The position numbers and the translations under genes were made by a program. Below the pieces are notes generated by a model, which was given only the letters and a program-made list of their open reading frames with translations, ran no database searches and was not told where the DNA came from. From the NCBI GenBank assembly GCA_030435675.1, contig JAUCMV010000052.1:1-14137 (forward strand): a stretch of 14,137 nucleotides of DNA, in the 5' to 3' direction. The stretch is from Steinernema hermaphroditum. Lineage: Eukaryota > Nematoda > Chromadorea > Rhabditida > Steinernematidae. Below, one piece after another: positions 1 to 8,841 of this stretch (its first letter is position 1; every line of letters begins with the position of its first letter).

Positions 1-173
1 ACTTTCAATTCGAGACAGATAGGGCCTTGTTCATACAAAGAGTTCTGCATCTGACCCTCCTGCTCCAAAGTACCATATCATTTTTATGATTGGATCTTGT
101 AGAACTGCACGAGCCTGATCGAACGCGCCTACTCTTGTTGGATTTCCTGTCAACTATCTTAGTTTCCTGCAAA

Positions 174-344
174 ACTTTCAATTCGAGACAGCAGGGCCCT
201 TGCTCATACAAAGAGTTATGCATCTGACCCCTCCGCTCCAAAGTACATATATTTTTATGATTGGATCTTGTAGAACTGCACGAGCCTGATCGAACGCGCC
301 TACTCTCGTTGGATTTCCTGCGGACTATCTTAGTTTCCTGCAAA
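174..344 (+). repeat. 171-base H4 monomer (unit 2)
   Basis: The head combines the H2-like cagcagggccc with agttatgcat, creating an NsiI-type atgcat, and with cccctccgctcc in place of ccctcctgctcc. The middle reads aagtacatatattttt and has lost two C residues relative to the usual aagtaccatatcattttt. The tail is T7. It is the same class as the 161-base units 66 and 71 but retains ten bases that those lack, so it resembles their precursor. Confidence 0.88.
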
Positions 345-351
345 ACTTTCA

Positions 352-368
352 ATTCGAGACAGCAGGGC
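352..368 (+). other. CENP-B-box-like 17-mer (H2/H3/H4 heads)
   Basis: The site attcgagacagcagggc lies at unit positions 8-24. Against the published mammalian CENP-B core nTTCGnnnnAnnCGGGn, it matches 8 of the 9 fixed bases; the miss is A for C at the first base of CGGG. The same 17-mer occurs in 35 units (2, 3, 6, 13, 14, 21, 27, 31, 34, 35, 42-45, 47, 50, 51, 59-62, 64, 66-69, 71-74, 77, 78 and 80-82). H1 heads (46 units) match 7 of 9. Unit 48 matches 8 of 9 with a different miss. Binding is not shown, and a chance match of this quality somewhere in a monomer is a few percent likely. Confidence 0.35.
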
Positions 369-1209
369 CCTTGCTCATACCAAAAGCTCTGCATCTGACC
401 CTCCTGCTCCAAAGTACCATAGCATTTTTATGATTGGATCTTGTAGAACTGCACGAGCCTGATCGAACGCGCCTATTCCCGTTGGGATTACTGTGGACTA
501 TCTTAGTTTCCTGCAAAACTTTCAATTCGAGACAGATAGGGCCTTGTTCATACAAAGAGTTCTGCATCTGACCCTCCTGCTCCAAAGTACCATAGCATTT
601 TTATGATTGGATCTTGTAGAACTGCACGAGCCTGATCGAACGCGCCTATTCGCGTTGGGATTACTGTGGACTATCTTAGTTTCCTGCAAAACTTTCAATT
701 CGAGACAGATAGGGCCTTGTTCATACAAAGAGTTCTGCATCTGACCCTCCAGCTCCAAAGTACCATAGCATTTTTATGATTGGATCTTGTAGAACTGCAC
801 GAGCCTGATCGAACGCGCCTACTCTCGTTGGATTTCCTGTGGACTATCTTAGTTTCCTGCAAAACTTTCAATTCGAGACAGCAGGGCCCTTGCTCATACC
901 AAAAGCTCTGCATCTGACCCTCCTGCTCCAAAGTACCATATCATTTTTATGATTGGATCTTATAGAACTGCACGAGCCTGATCGAACGCGCCTATTCCCG
1001 TTGGGATTACTGTGGACTATCTTAGTTTCCTGCAAAACTTTCAATTCGAGACAGATAGGGCCTTGTTCATACAAAGAGTTCTGCATCTGACCCTCCTGCT
1101 CCAAAGTACCATAGCATTTTTATGATTGGATCTTGTAGAACTGCACGAGCCTGATCGAACGCGCCTATTCCCGTTGGGATTACTGTGGACTATCTTAGTT
1201 TCCTGCAAA

Positions 1210-1382
1210 ACTTTCAATTCGAGACAGATAGGGCCTTGTTCATACAAAGAGTTCTGCATCTGACCCTCCTGCTCCAAAGTACCATAGCATTTTTATGATT
1301 GGATCTTGTAGAACTGCACGAGCCTGATCGAACGCGCCTACTCTCGTTGGATTTCCTGTGGACTATCTTAGTTTCCTGCAAA
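1210..1382 (+). repeat. Reference monomer (unit 8, head H1, tail T1)
   Basis: This is an example of the commonest unit, 173 bases with 43 C and 34 G. Landmarks in unit coordinates: ttcgag at 9-14; the variable head at 18-60; an RsaI-type gtac at 70-73; the middle site tagcat at about 75-80; a five-T run at 81-85; gaactgc at 102-108; a CpG cluster gaacgcgcc at 121-129; the variable tail at 130-155; and tttcctg twice, at 143-149 and 163-169. Six CpG dinucleotides occur per unit. The 81 complete units carry these tails: T1 24 units plus a one-base variant (unit 19), T2 (ttgcatttc) 9, T3 (ttgggattcc) 8, T4 (attcccgttggatttcctg, then cgg) 11, T5 (gggattactgtggac) 7 plus a variant (unit 4), T6 (actgtggaat) 5, T7 4, T8 2, T8-like 3, T9 (ggtattcc) 2, T10 4. 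Confidence 0.95.
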
Positions 1383-1728
1383 ACTTTCAATTCGAGACAG
1401 ATAGGGCCTTGTTCATACAAAGAGTTCTGCATCTGACCCTCCTGCTCCAAAGTACCATAGCATTTTTATGATTGGATCTTGTAGAACTGCACGAGCCTGA
1501 TCGAACGCGCCTACTCTCGTTGGATTTCCTGTGGACTATCTTAGTTTCCTGCAAAACTTTCAATTCGAGACAGATAGGGCCTTGTTCATACAAAGAGTTC
1601 TGCATCTGACCCTCCTGCTCCAAAGTACCATAGCATTTTTATGATTGGATCTTGTAGAACTGCACGAGCCTGATCGAACGCGCCTATTCCCGTTGGGATT
1701 CCTGTGGACTATCTTAGTTTCCTGCAAA

Positions 1729-3458
1729 ACTTTCAATTCGAGACAGATAGGGCCTTGTTCATACAAAGAGTTCTGCATCTGACCCTCCTGCTCCAAAGTA
1801 CCATAGCATTTTTATGATTGGATCTTGTAGAACTGCACGAGCCTGATCGAACGCGCCTACTCTCGTTGGATTTCCTGTGGACTATCTTAGTTTCCTGCAA
1901 AACTTTCAATTCGAGACAGATAGGGCCTTGTTCATACAAAGAGTTCTGCATCTGACCCTCCTGCTCCAAAGTACCATAGCATTTTTATGATTGGATCTTG
2001 TAGAACTGCACGAGCCTGATCGAACGCGCCTACTCTCGTTGGATTTCCTGTGGACTATCTTAGTTTCCTGCAAAACTTTCAATTCGAGACAGCAGGGCCC
2101 TTGCTCATACCAAAAGCTCTGCATCTGACCATCCTGCTCCAAAGTACCATAGCATTTTTATGATTGGATCTTGTAGAACTGCACGAGCCTGATCGAACGC
2201 GCCTATTCCCGTTGGATTTCCTGCGGACTATCTTAGTTTCCTGCAAAACTTTCAATTCGAGACAGCAGGGCCCTTGCTCATACCAAAAGCTCTGCATCTG
2301 ACCATCCTGCTCCAAAGTACCATAGCATTTTTATGATTGGATCTTGTAGAACTGCACGAGCCTGATCGAACGCGCCTACTCTCGTTGCATTTCCTGTGGA
2401 CTATCTTAGTTTCCTGCAAAACTTTCAATTCGAGACAGATAGGGCCTTGTTCATACAAAGAGTTCTGCATCTGACCCTCCTGCTCCAAAGTACCATAGCA
2501 TTTTTATGATTGGATCTTGTAGAACTGCACGAGCCTGATCGAACGCGCCTATTCCCGTTGGATTTCCTGCGGACTATCTTAGTTTCCTGCAAAACTTTCA
2601 ATTCGAGACAGATAGGGCCTTGTTCATACAAAGAGTTCTGCATCTGACCCTCCTGCTCCAAAGTACCATAGCATTTTTATGATTGGATCTTGTAGAACTG
2701 CACGAGCCTGATCGAACGCGCCTACTCTCGTTGCATTTCCTGTGGACTATCTTAGTTTCCTGCAAAACTTTCAATTCGAGACAGATAGGGCCTTGTTCAT
2801 ACAAAGAGTTCTGCATCTGACCCTCCTGCTCCAAAGTACCATAGCATTTTTATGATTGGATCTTGTAGAACTGCACGAGCCTGATCGAACGCGCCTACTC
2901 TCGTTGGATTTCCTGTGGACTATCTTAGTTTCCTGCAAAACTTTCAATTCGAGACAGATAGGGCCTTGTTCATACAAAGAGTTCTGCATCTGACCCTCCT
3001 GCTCCAAAGTACCATAGCATTTTTATGATTGGATCTTGTAGAACTGCACGAGCCTGATCGAACGCGCCTATTCCCGTTGGGATTCCTGTGGACTATCTTA
3101 GTTTCCTGCAAAACTTTCAATTCGAGACAGATAGGGCCTTGTTCATACAAAGAGTTCTGCATCTGACCCTCCTGCTCCAAAGTACCATAGCATTTTTATG
3201 ATTGGATCTTGTAGAACTGCACGAGCCTGATCGAACGCGCCTATTCTCGTTGGATTTCCTGTGGACTATCTTAGTTTCCTGCAAAACTTTCAATTCGAGA
3301 CAGATAGGGCCTTGTTCATACAAAGAGTTCTGCATCTGACCCTCCTGCTCCAAAGTACCATAGCATTTTTATGATTGGATCTTGTAGAACTGCACGAGCC
3401 TGATCGAACGCGCCTACTCTCGTTGGATTTCCTGTGGACTATCTTAGTTTCCTGCAAA
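1729..3458 (+). repeat. Ten-unit segmental duplication, copy 1 (units 11-20)
   Basis: The class order is H1T1, H1T1, H2T4, H2T2, H1T4, H1T2, H1T1, H1T3, H1T1 (variant), H1T1. The same order occurs at 5362-7091, offset 3,633 bases or exactly 21 units. The only difference I found by eye is t at 3244 against c at 6877. The flanking units differ (10 against 31; 21 against 42), which bounds the block to within a monomer. Confidence 0.88.
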
Positions 3459-5361
3459 ACTTTCAATTCGAGACAGCAGGGCCCTTGCTCATACCAAAAG
3501 CTCTGCATCTGACCATCCTGCTCCAAAGTACCATAGCATTTTTATGATTGGATCTTGTAGAACTGCACGAGCCTGATCGAACGCGCCTACTCTCGTTGCA
3601 TTTCCTGTGGACTATCTTAGTTTCCTGCAAAACTTTCAATTCGAGACAGATAGGGCCTTGTTCATACAAAGAGTTCTGCATCTGACCCTCCTGCTCCAAA
3701 GTACCATAGCATTTTTATGATTGGATCTTGTAGAACTGCACGAGCCTGATCGAACGCGCCTACTCTCGTTGGATTTCCTGTGGACTATCTTAGTTTCCTG
3801 CAAAACTTTCAATTCGAGACAGATAGGGCCTTGTTCATACAAAGAGTTCTGCATCTGACCCTCCTGCTCCAAAGTACCATAGCATTTTTATGATTGGATC
3901 TTGTAGAACTGCACGAGCCTGATCGAACGCGCCTACTCTCGTTGCATTTCCTGTGGACTATCTTAGTTTCCTGCAAAACTTTCAATTCGAGACAGATAGG
4001 GCCTTGTTCATACAAAGAGTTCTGCATCTGACCCTCCTGCTCCAAAGTACCATAGCATTTTTATGATTGGATCTTGTAGAACTGCACGAGCCTGATCGAA
4101 CGCGCCTACTCTCGTTGGATTTCCTGTGGACTATCTTAGTTTCCTGCAAAACTTTCAATTCGAGACAGATAGGGCCTTGTTCATACAAAGAGTTCTGCAT
4201 CTGACCCTCCTGCTCCAAAGTACCATAGCATTTTTATGATTGGTTCTTGTAGAACTGCACGAGCCTGATCGAACGCGCCTATTCCCGTTGGGATTCCTGT
4301 GGACTATCTTAGTTTCCTGCAAAACTTTCAATTCGAGACAGATAGGGCCTTGTTCATACAAAGAGTTCTGCATCTGACCCTCCTGCTCCAAAGTACCATA
4401 GCATTTTTATGATTGGATCTTGTAGAACTGCACGAGCCTGATCGAACGCGCCTACTCTCGTTGGATTTCCTGTGGACTATCTTAGTTTCCTGCAAAACTT
4501 TCAATTCGAGACAGCAGGGCCCTTGCTCATACCAAAAGCTCTGCATCTGACCATCCTGCTCCAAAGTACCATAGCATTTTTATGATTGGATCTTGTAGAA
4601 CTGCACGAGCCTGATCGAACGCGCCTACTCTCGTTGCATTTCCTGTGGACTATCTTAGTTTCCTGCAAAACTTTCAATTCGAGACAGATAGGGCCTTGTT
4701 CATACAAAGAGTTCTGCATCTGACCCTCCTGCTCCAAAGTACCATAGCATTTTTATGATTGGATCTTGTAGAACTGCACGAGCCTGATCGAACGCGCCTA
4801 CTCTCGTTGGATTTCCTGTGGACTATCTTAGTTTCCTGCAAAACTTTCAATTCGAGACAGATAGGGCCTTGTTCATACAAAGAGTTCTGCATCTGACCCT
4901 CCTGCTCCAAAGTACCATAGCATTTTTATGATTGGATCTTGTAGAACTGCACGAGCCTGATCGAACGCGCCTACTCTCGTTGGATTTCCTGTGGACTATC
5001 TTAGTTTCCTGCAAAACTTTCAATTCGAGACAGATAGGGCCTTGTTCATACAAAGAGTTCTGCATCTGACCCTCCTGCTCCAAAGTACCATAGCATTTTT
5101 ATGATTGGATCTTGTAGAACTGCACGAGCCTGATCGAACGCGCCTACTCTCGTTGCATTTCCTGTGGACTATCTTAGTTTCCTGCAAAACTTTCAATTCG
5201 AGACAGCAGGGCCCTTGCTCATACCAAAAGCTCTGCATCTGACCATCCTGCTCCAAAGTACCATAGCATTTTTATGATTGGATCTTGTAGAACTGCACGA
5301 GCCTGATCGAACGCGCCTACTCTCGTTGCATTTCCTGTGGACTATCTTAGTTTCCTGCAAA

Positions 5362-7091
5362 ACTTTCAATTCGAGACAGATAGGGCCTTGTTCATACAAA
5401 GAGTTCTGCATCTGACCCTCCTGCTCCAAAGTACCATAGCATTTTTATGATTGGATCTTGTAGAACTGCACGAGCCTGATCGAACGCGCCTACTCTCGTT
5501 GGATTTCCTGTGGACTATCTTAGTTTCCTGCAAAACTTTCAATTCGAGACAGATAGGGCCTTGTTCATACAAAGAGTTCTGCATCTGACCCTCCTGCTCC
5601 AAAGTACCATAGCATTTTTATGATTGGATCTTGTAGAACTGCACGAGCCTGATCGAACGCGCCTACTCTCGTTGGATTTCCTGTGGACTATCTTAGTTTC
5701 CTGCAAAACTTTCAATTCGAGACAGCAGGGCCCTTGCTCATACCAAAAGCTCTGCATCTGACCATCCTGCTCCAAAGTACCATAGCATTTTTATGATTGG
5801 ATCTTGTAGAACTGCACGAGCCTGATCGAACGCGCCTATTCCCGTTGGATTTCCTGCGGACTATCTTAGTTTCCTGCAAAACTTTCAATTCGAGACAGCA
5901 GGGCCCTTGCTCATACCAAAAGCTCTGCATCTGACCATCCTGCTCCAAAGTACCATAGCATTTTTATGATTGGATCTTGTAGAACTGCACGAGCCTGATC
6001 GAACGCGCCTACTCTCGTTGCATTTCCTGTGGACTATCTTAGTTTCCTGCAAAACTTTCAATTCGAGACAGATAGGGCCTTGTTCATACAAAGAGTTCTG
6101 CATCTGACCCTCCTGCTCCAAAGTACCATAGCATTTTTATGATTGGATCTTGTAGAACTGCACGAGCCTGATCGAACGCGCCTATTCCCGTTGGATTTCC
6201 TGCGGACTATCTTAGTTTCCTGCAAAACTTTCAATTCGAGACAGATAGGGCCTTGTTCATACAAAGAGTTCTGCATCTGACCCTCCTGCTCCAAAGTACC
6301 ATAGCATTTTTATGATTGGATCTTGTAGAACTGCACGAGCCTGATCGAACGCGCCTACTCTCGTTGCATTTCCTGTGGACTATCTTAGTTTCCTGCAAAA
6401 CTTTCAATTCGAGACAGATAGGGCCTTGTTCATACAAAGAGTTCTGCATCTGACCCTCCTGCTCCAAAGTACCATAGCATTTTTATGATTGGATCTTGTA
6501 GAACTGCACGAGCCTGATCGAACGCGCCTACTCTCGTTGGATTTCCTGTGGACTATCTTAGTTTCCTGCAAAACTTTCAATTCGAGACAGATAGGGCCTT
6601 GTTCATACAAAGAGTTCTGCATCTGACCCTCCTGCTCCAAAGTACCATAGCATTTTTATGATTGGATCTTGTAGAACTGCACGAGCCTGATCGAACGCGC
6701 CTATTCCCGTTGGGATTCCTGTGGACTATCTTAGTTTCCTGCAAAACTTTCAATTCGAGACAGATAGGGCCTTGTTCATACAAAGAGTTCTGCATCTGAC
6801 CCTCCTGCTCCAAAGTACCATAGCATTTTTATGATTGGATCTTGTAGAACTGCACGAGCCTGATCGAACGCGCCTACTCTCGTTGGATTTCCTGTGGACT
6901 ATCTTAGTTTCCTGCAAAACTTTCAATTCGAGACAGATAGGGCCTTGTTCATACAAAGAGTTCTGCATCTGACCCTCCTGCTCCAAAGTACCATAGCATT
7001 TTTATGATTGGATCTTGTAGAACTGCACGAGCCTGATCGAACGCGCCTACTCTCGTTGGATTTCCTGTGGACTATCTTAGTTTCCTGCAAA
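5362..7091 (+). repeat. Ten-unit segmental duplication, copy 2 (units 32-41)
   Basis: This block has the same ten-class order as 1729-3458. It is followed by the irregular cassette at 7092, whereas copy 1 is followed by an H2T2 unit. The right part of this copy (6400-7091) also belongs to a second, overlapping duplication that reappears at 9361. The direction of copying cannot be read from the sequence alone. Confidence 0.88.
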
Positions 7092-7559
7092 ACTTTCAAT
7101 TCGAGACAGCAGGGCCCTTGCTCATACCAAAAGCTCTGCATCTGACCATCCTGCTCCAAAGTACCATAGCATTTTTATGATTGGATCTTGTAGAACTGCA
7201 CGAGCCTGATCGAACGCGCCTATTCCCGTTGGATTTCCTGCGGACTATCTTAGTTTCCTGCAAAACTTTCAATTCGAGACAGCAGGGCCCTTGCTCATAC
7301 CAAAAGCTCTGCATCTGACCCTCCTGCTCCAAAGTACCATATCATTTTTATGATTGGATCTTATAGAACTGCACGAGCCTGATCGAACGCGCCTATTCCC
7401 GTTGGGATTACTGTGGACTATCTTAGTTTCCTGCAAAACTTTCAATTCGAGACAGCAGGGCCCTTGCTCATACCAAGAGCTCTGCATCTGACCCTCCTGC
7501 TCCAAAGTACCACATCATTTTTATGATTGGATCTTGTAGAACTGCGAACTGCACGACCC
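6919..7559 (+). repeat. Marker cassette, copy 1 (641 bases)
   Basis: The order is H1T1, H2T4, H2T5 with tatcat and cttatag, then the first 122 bases of the 180-base H3 unit ending in cacgaccc. The same 641 bases, by eye, are at 9880-10520 and 13497-14137. The comparison stops at 122 bases of the fourth unit only because the window ends there in copy 3. Confidence 0.88.
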
Positions 7560-7617
7560 TGATCGAACGCGCCTACTCTTGTTGGATTTCCTGTGGACTA
7601 TCTTAGTTTCCTGCAAA
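7438..7617 (+). repeat. 180-base H3 monomer with 7-base duplication (unit 44)
   Basis: Relative to a 173-base unit, the heptamer gaactgc is tandemly doubled at 7539-7552. Other markers are head H3, middle cacatcat, tail cttgttgg, and a g to c change at 7557 (cacgaccc). Unit 61 (10399) looks identical, and the visible part of unit 82 (14016) agrees with it. Unit 50 (8489) has the same duplication but keeps cacgagcc. Confidence 0.92.
7539..7552 (+). repeat. Tandem heptamer duplication gaactgc x2
   Basis: Two direct copies of gaactgc stand where other monomers have one, at unit positions 102-108. The same doubling is at 8590-8603, 10500-10513 and 14117-14130. It accounts for the full 7-base length gain. 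Confidence 0.95.
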
Positions 7618-7963
7618 ACTTTCAATTCGAGACAGCAGGGCCCTTGCTCATACCAAGAGCTCTGCATCTGACCCTCCTGCTCCAAAGTACCATATCATTT
7701 TTATGATTGGATCTTGTAGAACTGCACGAGCCTGATCGAACGCGCCTATTCCCGTTGGGATTACTGTGGAATATCTTAGTTTCCTGCAAAACTTTCAATT
7801 CGAGACAGATAGGGCCTTGTTCATACAAAGAGTTCTGCATCTGACCCTCCTGCTCCAAAGTACCATAGCATTTTTATGATTGGATCTTGTAGAACTGCAC
7901 GAGCCTGATCGAACGCGCCTATTCCCGTTGGGATTCCTGTGGACTATCTTAGTTTCCTGCAAA

Positions 7964-8140
7964 ACTTTCAATTCGAGACAGCAGGGCCCTTGCTCATACC
8001 AAGAGCTCTGCATCTGACCCTCCTGCTCCAAAGTACCATATCATTTTTATGATTGGATCTTGTAGAACGAACTGCACGAGCCTGATCGAACGCGCCTACT
8101 CTCGTTGGATTTCCTGTGGACTATCTTAGTTTCCTGCAAA
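7964..8140 (+). repeat. 177-base H3 monomer with 4-base duplication (unit 47)
   Basis: The tetramer gaac is tandemly doubled at 8065-8072, which gives gaacgaactgc. The site is the same as that of the heptamer duplications in units 44, 50, 61 and 82, but the event is different. The rest is head H3, middle tatcat and tail T1. This is the only unit of its kind in the window. Confidence 0.92.
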
Positions 8141-8556
8141 ACTTTCAATTCGAGACAGACAGGGCCCTTGCTCATACAAAGAGCTCTGCATCTGACCCTC
8201 CTGCTCCAAAGTACCATATCATTTTTATGATTGGATCTTGTAGAACTGCACGAGCCTGATCGAACGCGCCTATTCCCGTTGGATTTCCTGCGGACTATCT
8301 TAGTTTCCTGCAAAACTTTCAATTCGAGACAGATAGGGCCCTTGCTCATACCAAAAGCTCTGCATCTGACCCTCCTGCTCCAAAGTACCATATCATTTTT
8401 ATGATTGGATCTTATAGAACTGCACGAGCCTGATCGAACGCGCCTATTCCCGTTGGGATTCCTGTGGACTATCTTAGTTTCCTGCAAAACTTTCAATTCG
8501 AGACAGCAGGGCCCTTGCTCATACCAAGAGCTCTGCATCTGACCCTCCTGCTCCAA
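8047..8556 (-). other. Fortuitous 169-codon open frame across monomers
   Basis: Nearly every monomer is open on the reverse strand for 78 codons, opening at a TTG and closing at the TGA made by tcaatt. A 173-base unit shifts the frame by two, so reading normally stops within about 1.4 units. Units 47-50 are 177, 174, 174 and 180 bases, all multiples of three, so here the frame runs on for 510 bases. Similar fusions at 5-412 and 12808-13218 involve the 171- and 174-base units. The predicted peptide is a repeated basic segment, and class differences change residues freely. I see no signal, domain or selection that would make this a gene. Confidence 0.85.
8141..8488 (+). repeat. Two 174-base hybrid-head monomers (units 48-49)
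   Basis: Against H1 (cagatagggccttg) the H2 head (cagcagggcccttg) has one base fewer before aggg and one C more after it, so both are the same length. Unit 49 reads cagatagggcccttg, which combines the longer form of each side and adds one base; its later head is H2-like. Unit 48 reads cagacagggcccttg and continues with H1-like acaaag, then gagctc. Both have middle tatcat. Tails are T4 and T3 respectively. Confidence 0.88.
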
Positions 8557-8668
8557 AGTACCACATCATTTTTATGATTGGATCTTGTAGAACTGCGAAC
8601 TGCACGAGCCTGATCGAACGCGCCTACTCTTGTTGGATTTCCTGTGGACTATCTTAGTTTCCTGCAAA
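8489..8668 (+). repeat. 180-base H3 monomer, sister form (unit 50)
   Basis: The heptamer is doubled at 8590-8603, with head H3 and middle cacatcat, as in units 44 and 61. It retains cacgagcc, the form found in all ordinary units, so it may represent the earlier state of this subtype before the g to c change shared by units 44, 61 and 82. Confidence 0.9.
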
Positions 8669-8841
8669 ACTTTCAATTCGAGACAGCAGGGCCCTTGCTC
8701 ATACCAAGAGCTCTGCATCTGACCCTCCTGCTCCAAAGTACCATATCATTTTTATGATTGGATCTTGTAGAACTGCACGAGCCTGATCGAACGCGCCTAT
8801 TCCCGTTGGGATTACTGTGGAATATCTTAGTTTCCTGCAAA

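Larger units (their letters stand above)
1..1209 (+). repeat. Left mixed region, units 1-7
   Basis: Seven units of unlike classes lie here. Unit 1 has head H1, middle tatcat and the rare tail T8 (cttgttgg then ctgtcaac); it looks identical to unit 70 at 11951. Unit 2 is the 171-base H4 unit. Units 3, 4, 6 and 7 carry T5-type tails, with cgcgttggg in unit 4 (c to g at 652). Unit 5 has a private t to a change at 751. Unit 6 carries the paired markers tatcat and cttatag, also seen in units 43, 49, 60 and 81. The T8-then-H4 order of units 1-2 repeats units 70-71, so the five-unit higher-order repeat may extend left of the window. Confidence 0.85.
1210..7091 (+). repeat. Uniform core, 34 consecutive 173-base units (8-41)
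   Basis: All 34 units are exactly 173 bases. Most have head H1 with tails T1, T2, T3 or T4. Units 13, 14, 21, 27, 31, 34 and 35 have head H2 with the linked change ccatcctg in place of ccctcctg. The middle site is always tagcat. Private changes are few: unit 19 has t at 3244, and unit 25 has t at 4244 (tggttcttg). A short run of tails T2, T1, T3, T1 on H1 heads recurs at 2594, 3805 and 6227. The low divergence points to recent homogenisation. Confidence 0.92.
6400..7963 (+). repeat. Nine-unit segmental duplication, copy 1 (units 38-46)
   Basis: The order is H1T1, H1T3, H1T1, H1T1, H2T4, H2T5 (tatcat, cttatag), 180-base H3, H3T6, H1T3. It reappears at 9361-10924 with an offset of 2,961 bases. 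Including the 180-base unit, both copies are 1,564 bases long. The only difference I found is g at 7932 against t at 10893, which makes tail T3 into T9. Confidence 0.88.
7092..8841 (+). repeat. Irregular-length region, units 42-51
   Basis: Unit lengths here are 173, 173, 180, 173, 173, 177, 174, 174, 180 and 173. Head H3 (ccaagagctctgc, with a SacI-type gagctc) appears here for the first time, together with cacatcat middles, tail T6 and microduplications. Unit 48 has a unique head (cagacagggccc then acaaagagctc). Unit 49 joins an H1-like start to H2-like later bases. This is the most diverged part of the window, and it sits between two uniform H1-rich stretches. Confidence 0.9.

Noticed and set aside
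1217..1224. RNA polymerase III B-box-like ttcga in attcgagac (also gttcgat on the reverse strand at the CpG cluster)
   Set aside because: Only about 6 of 10 B-box positions match, there is no paired A box at a proper distance, and no tRNA-like fold was found.
1290..1294. Five-T run in each monomer as a transcription terminator
   Set aside because: No stem precedes it and no promoter or transcription unit is visible; it is simply part of every monomer.
1344..1351. Second CENP-B-like stretch tcgttgga in T1 tails
   Set aside because: It resembles the middle of the CENP-B box, but the required CGGG half is absent (tcct) and the first half is ctcg, so only 4 of 9 core bases match.
1353..1378. 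Internal subrepeat tttcctg occurring twice, 20 bases apart, as evidence of a shorter ancestral unit
   Set aside because: Only seven bases are shared and the flanks do not align, so it is too short to support an ancestral subrepeat.
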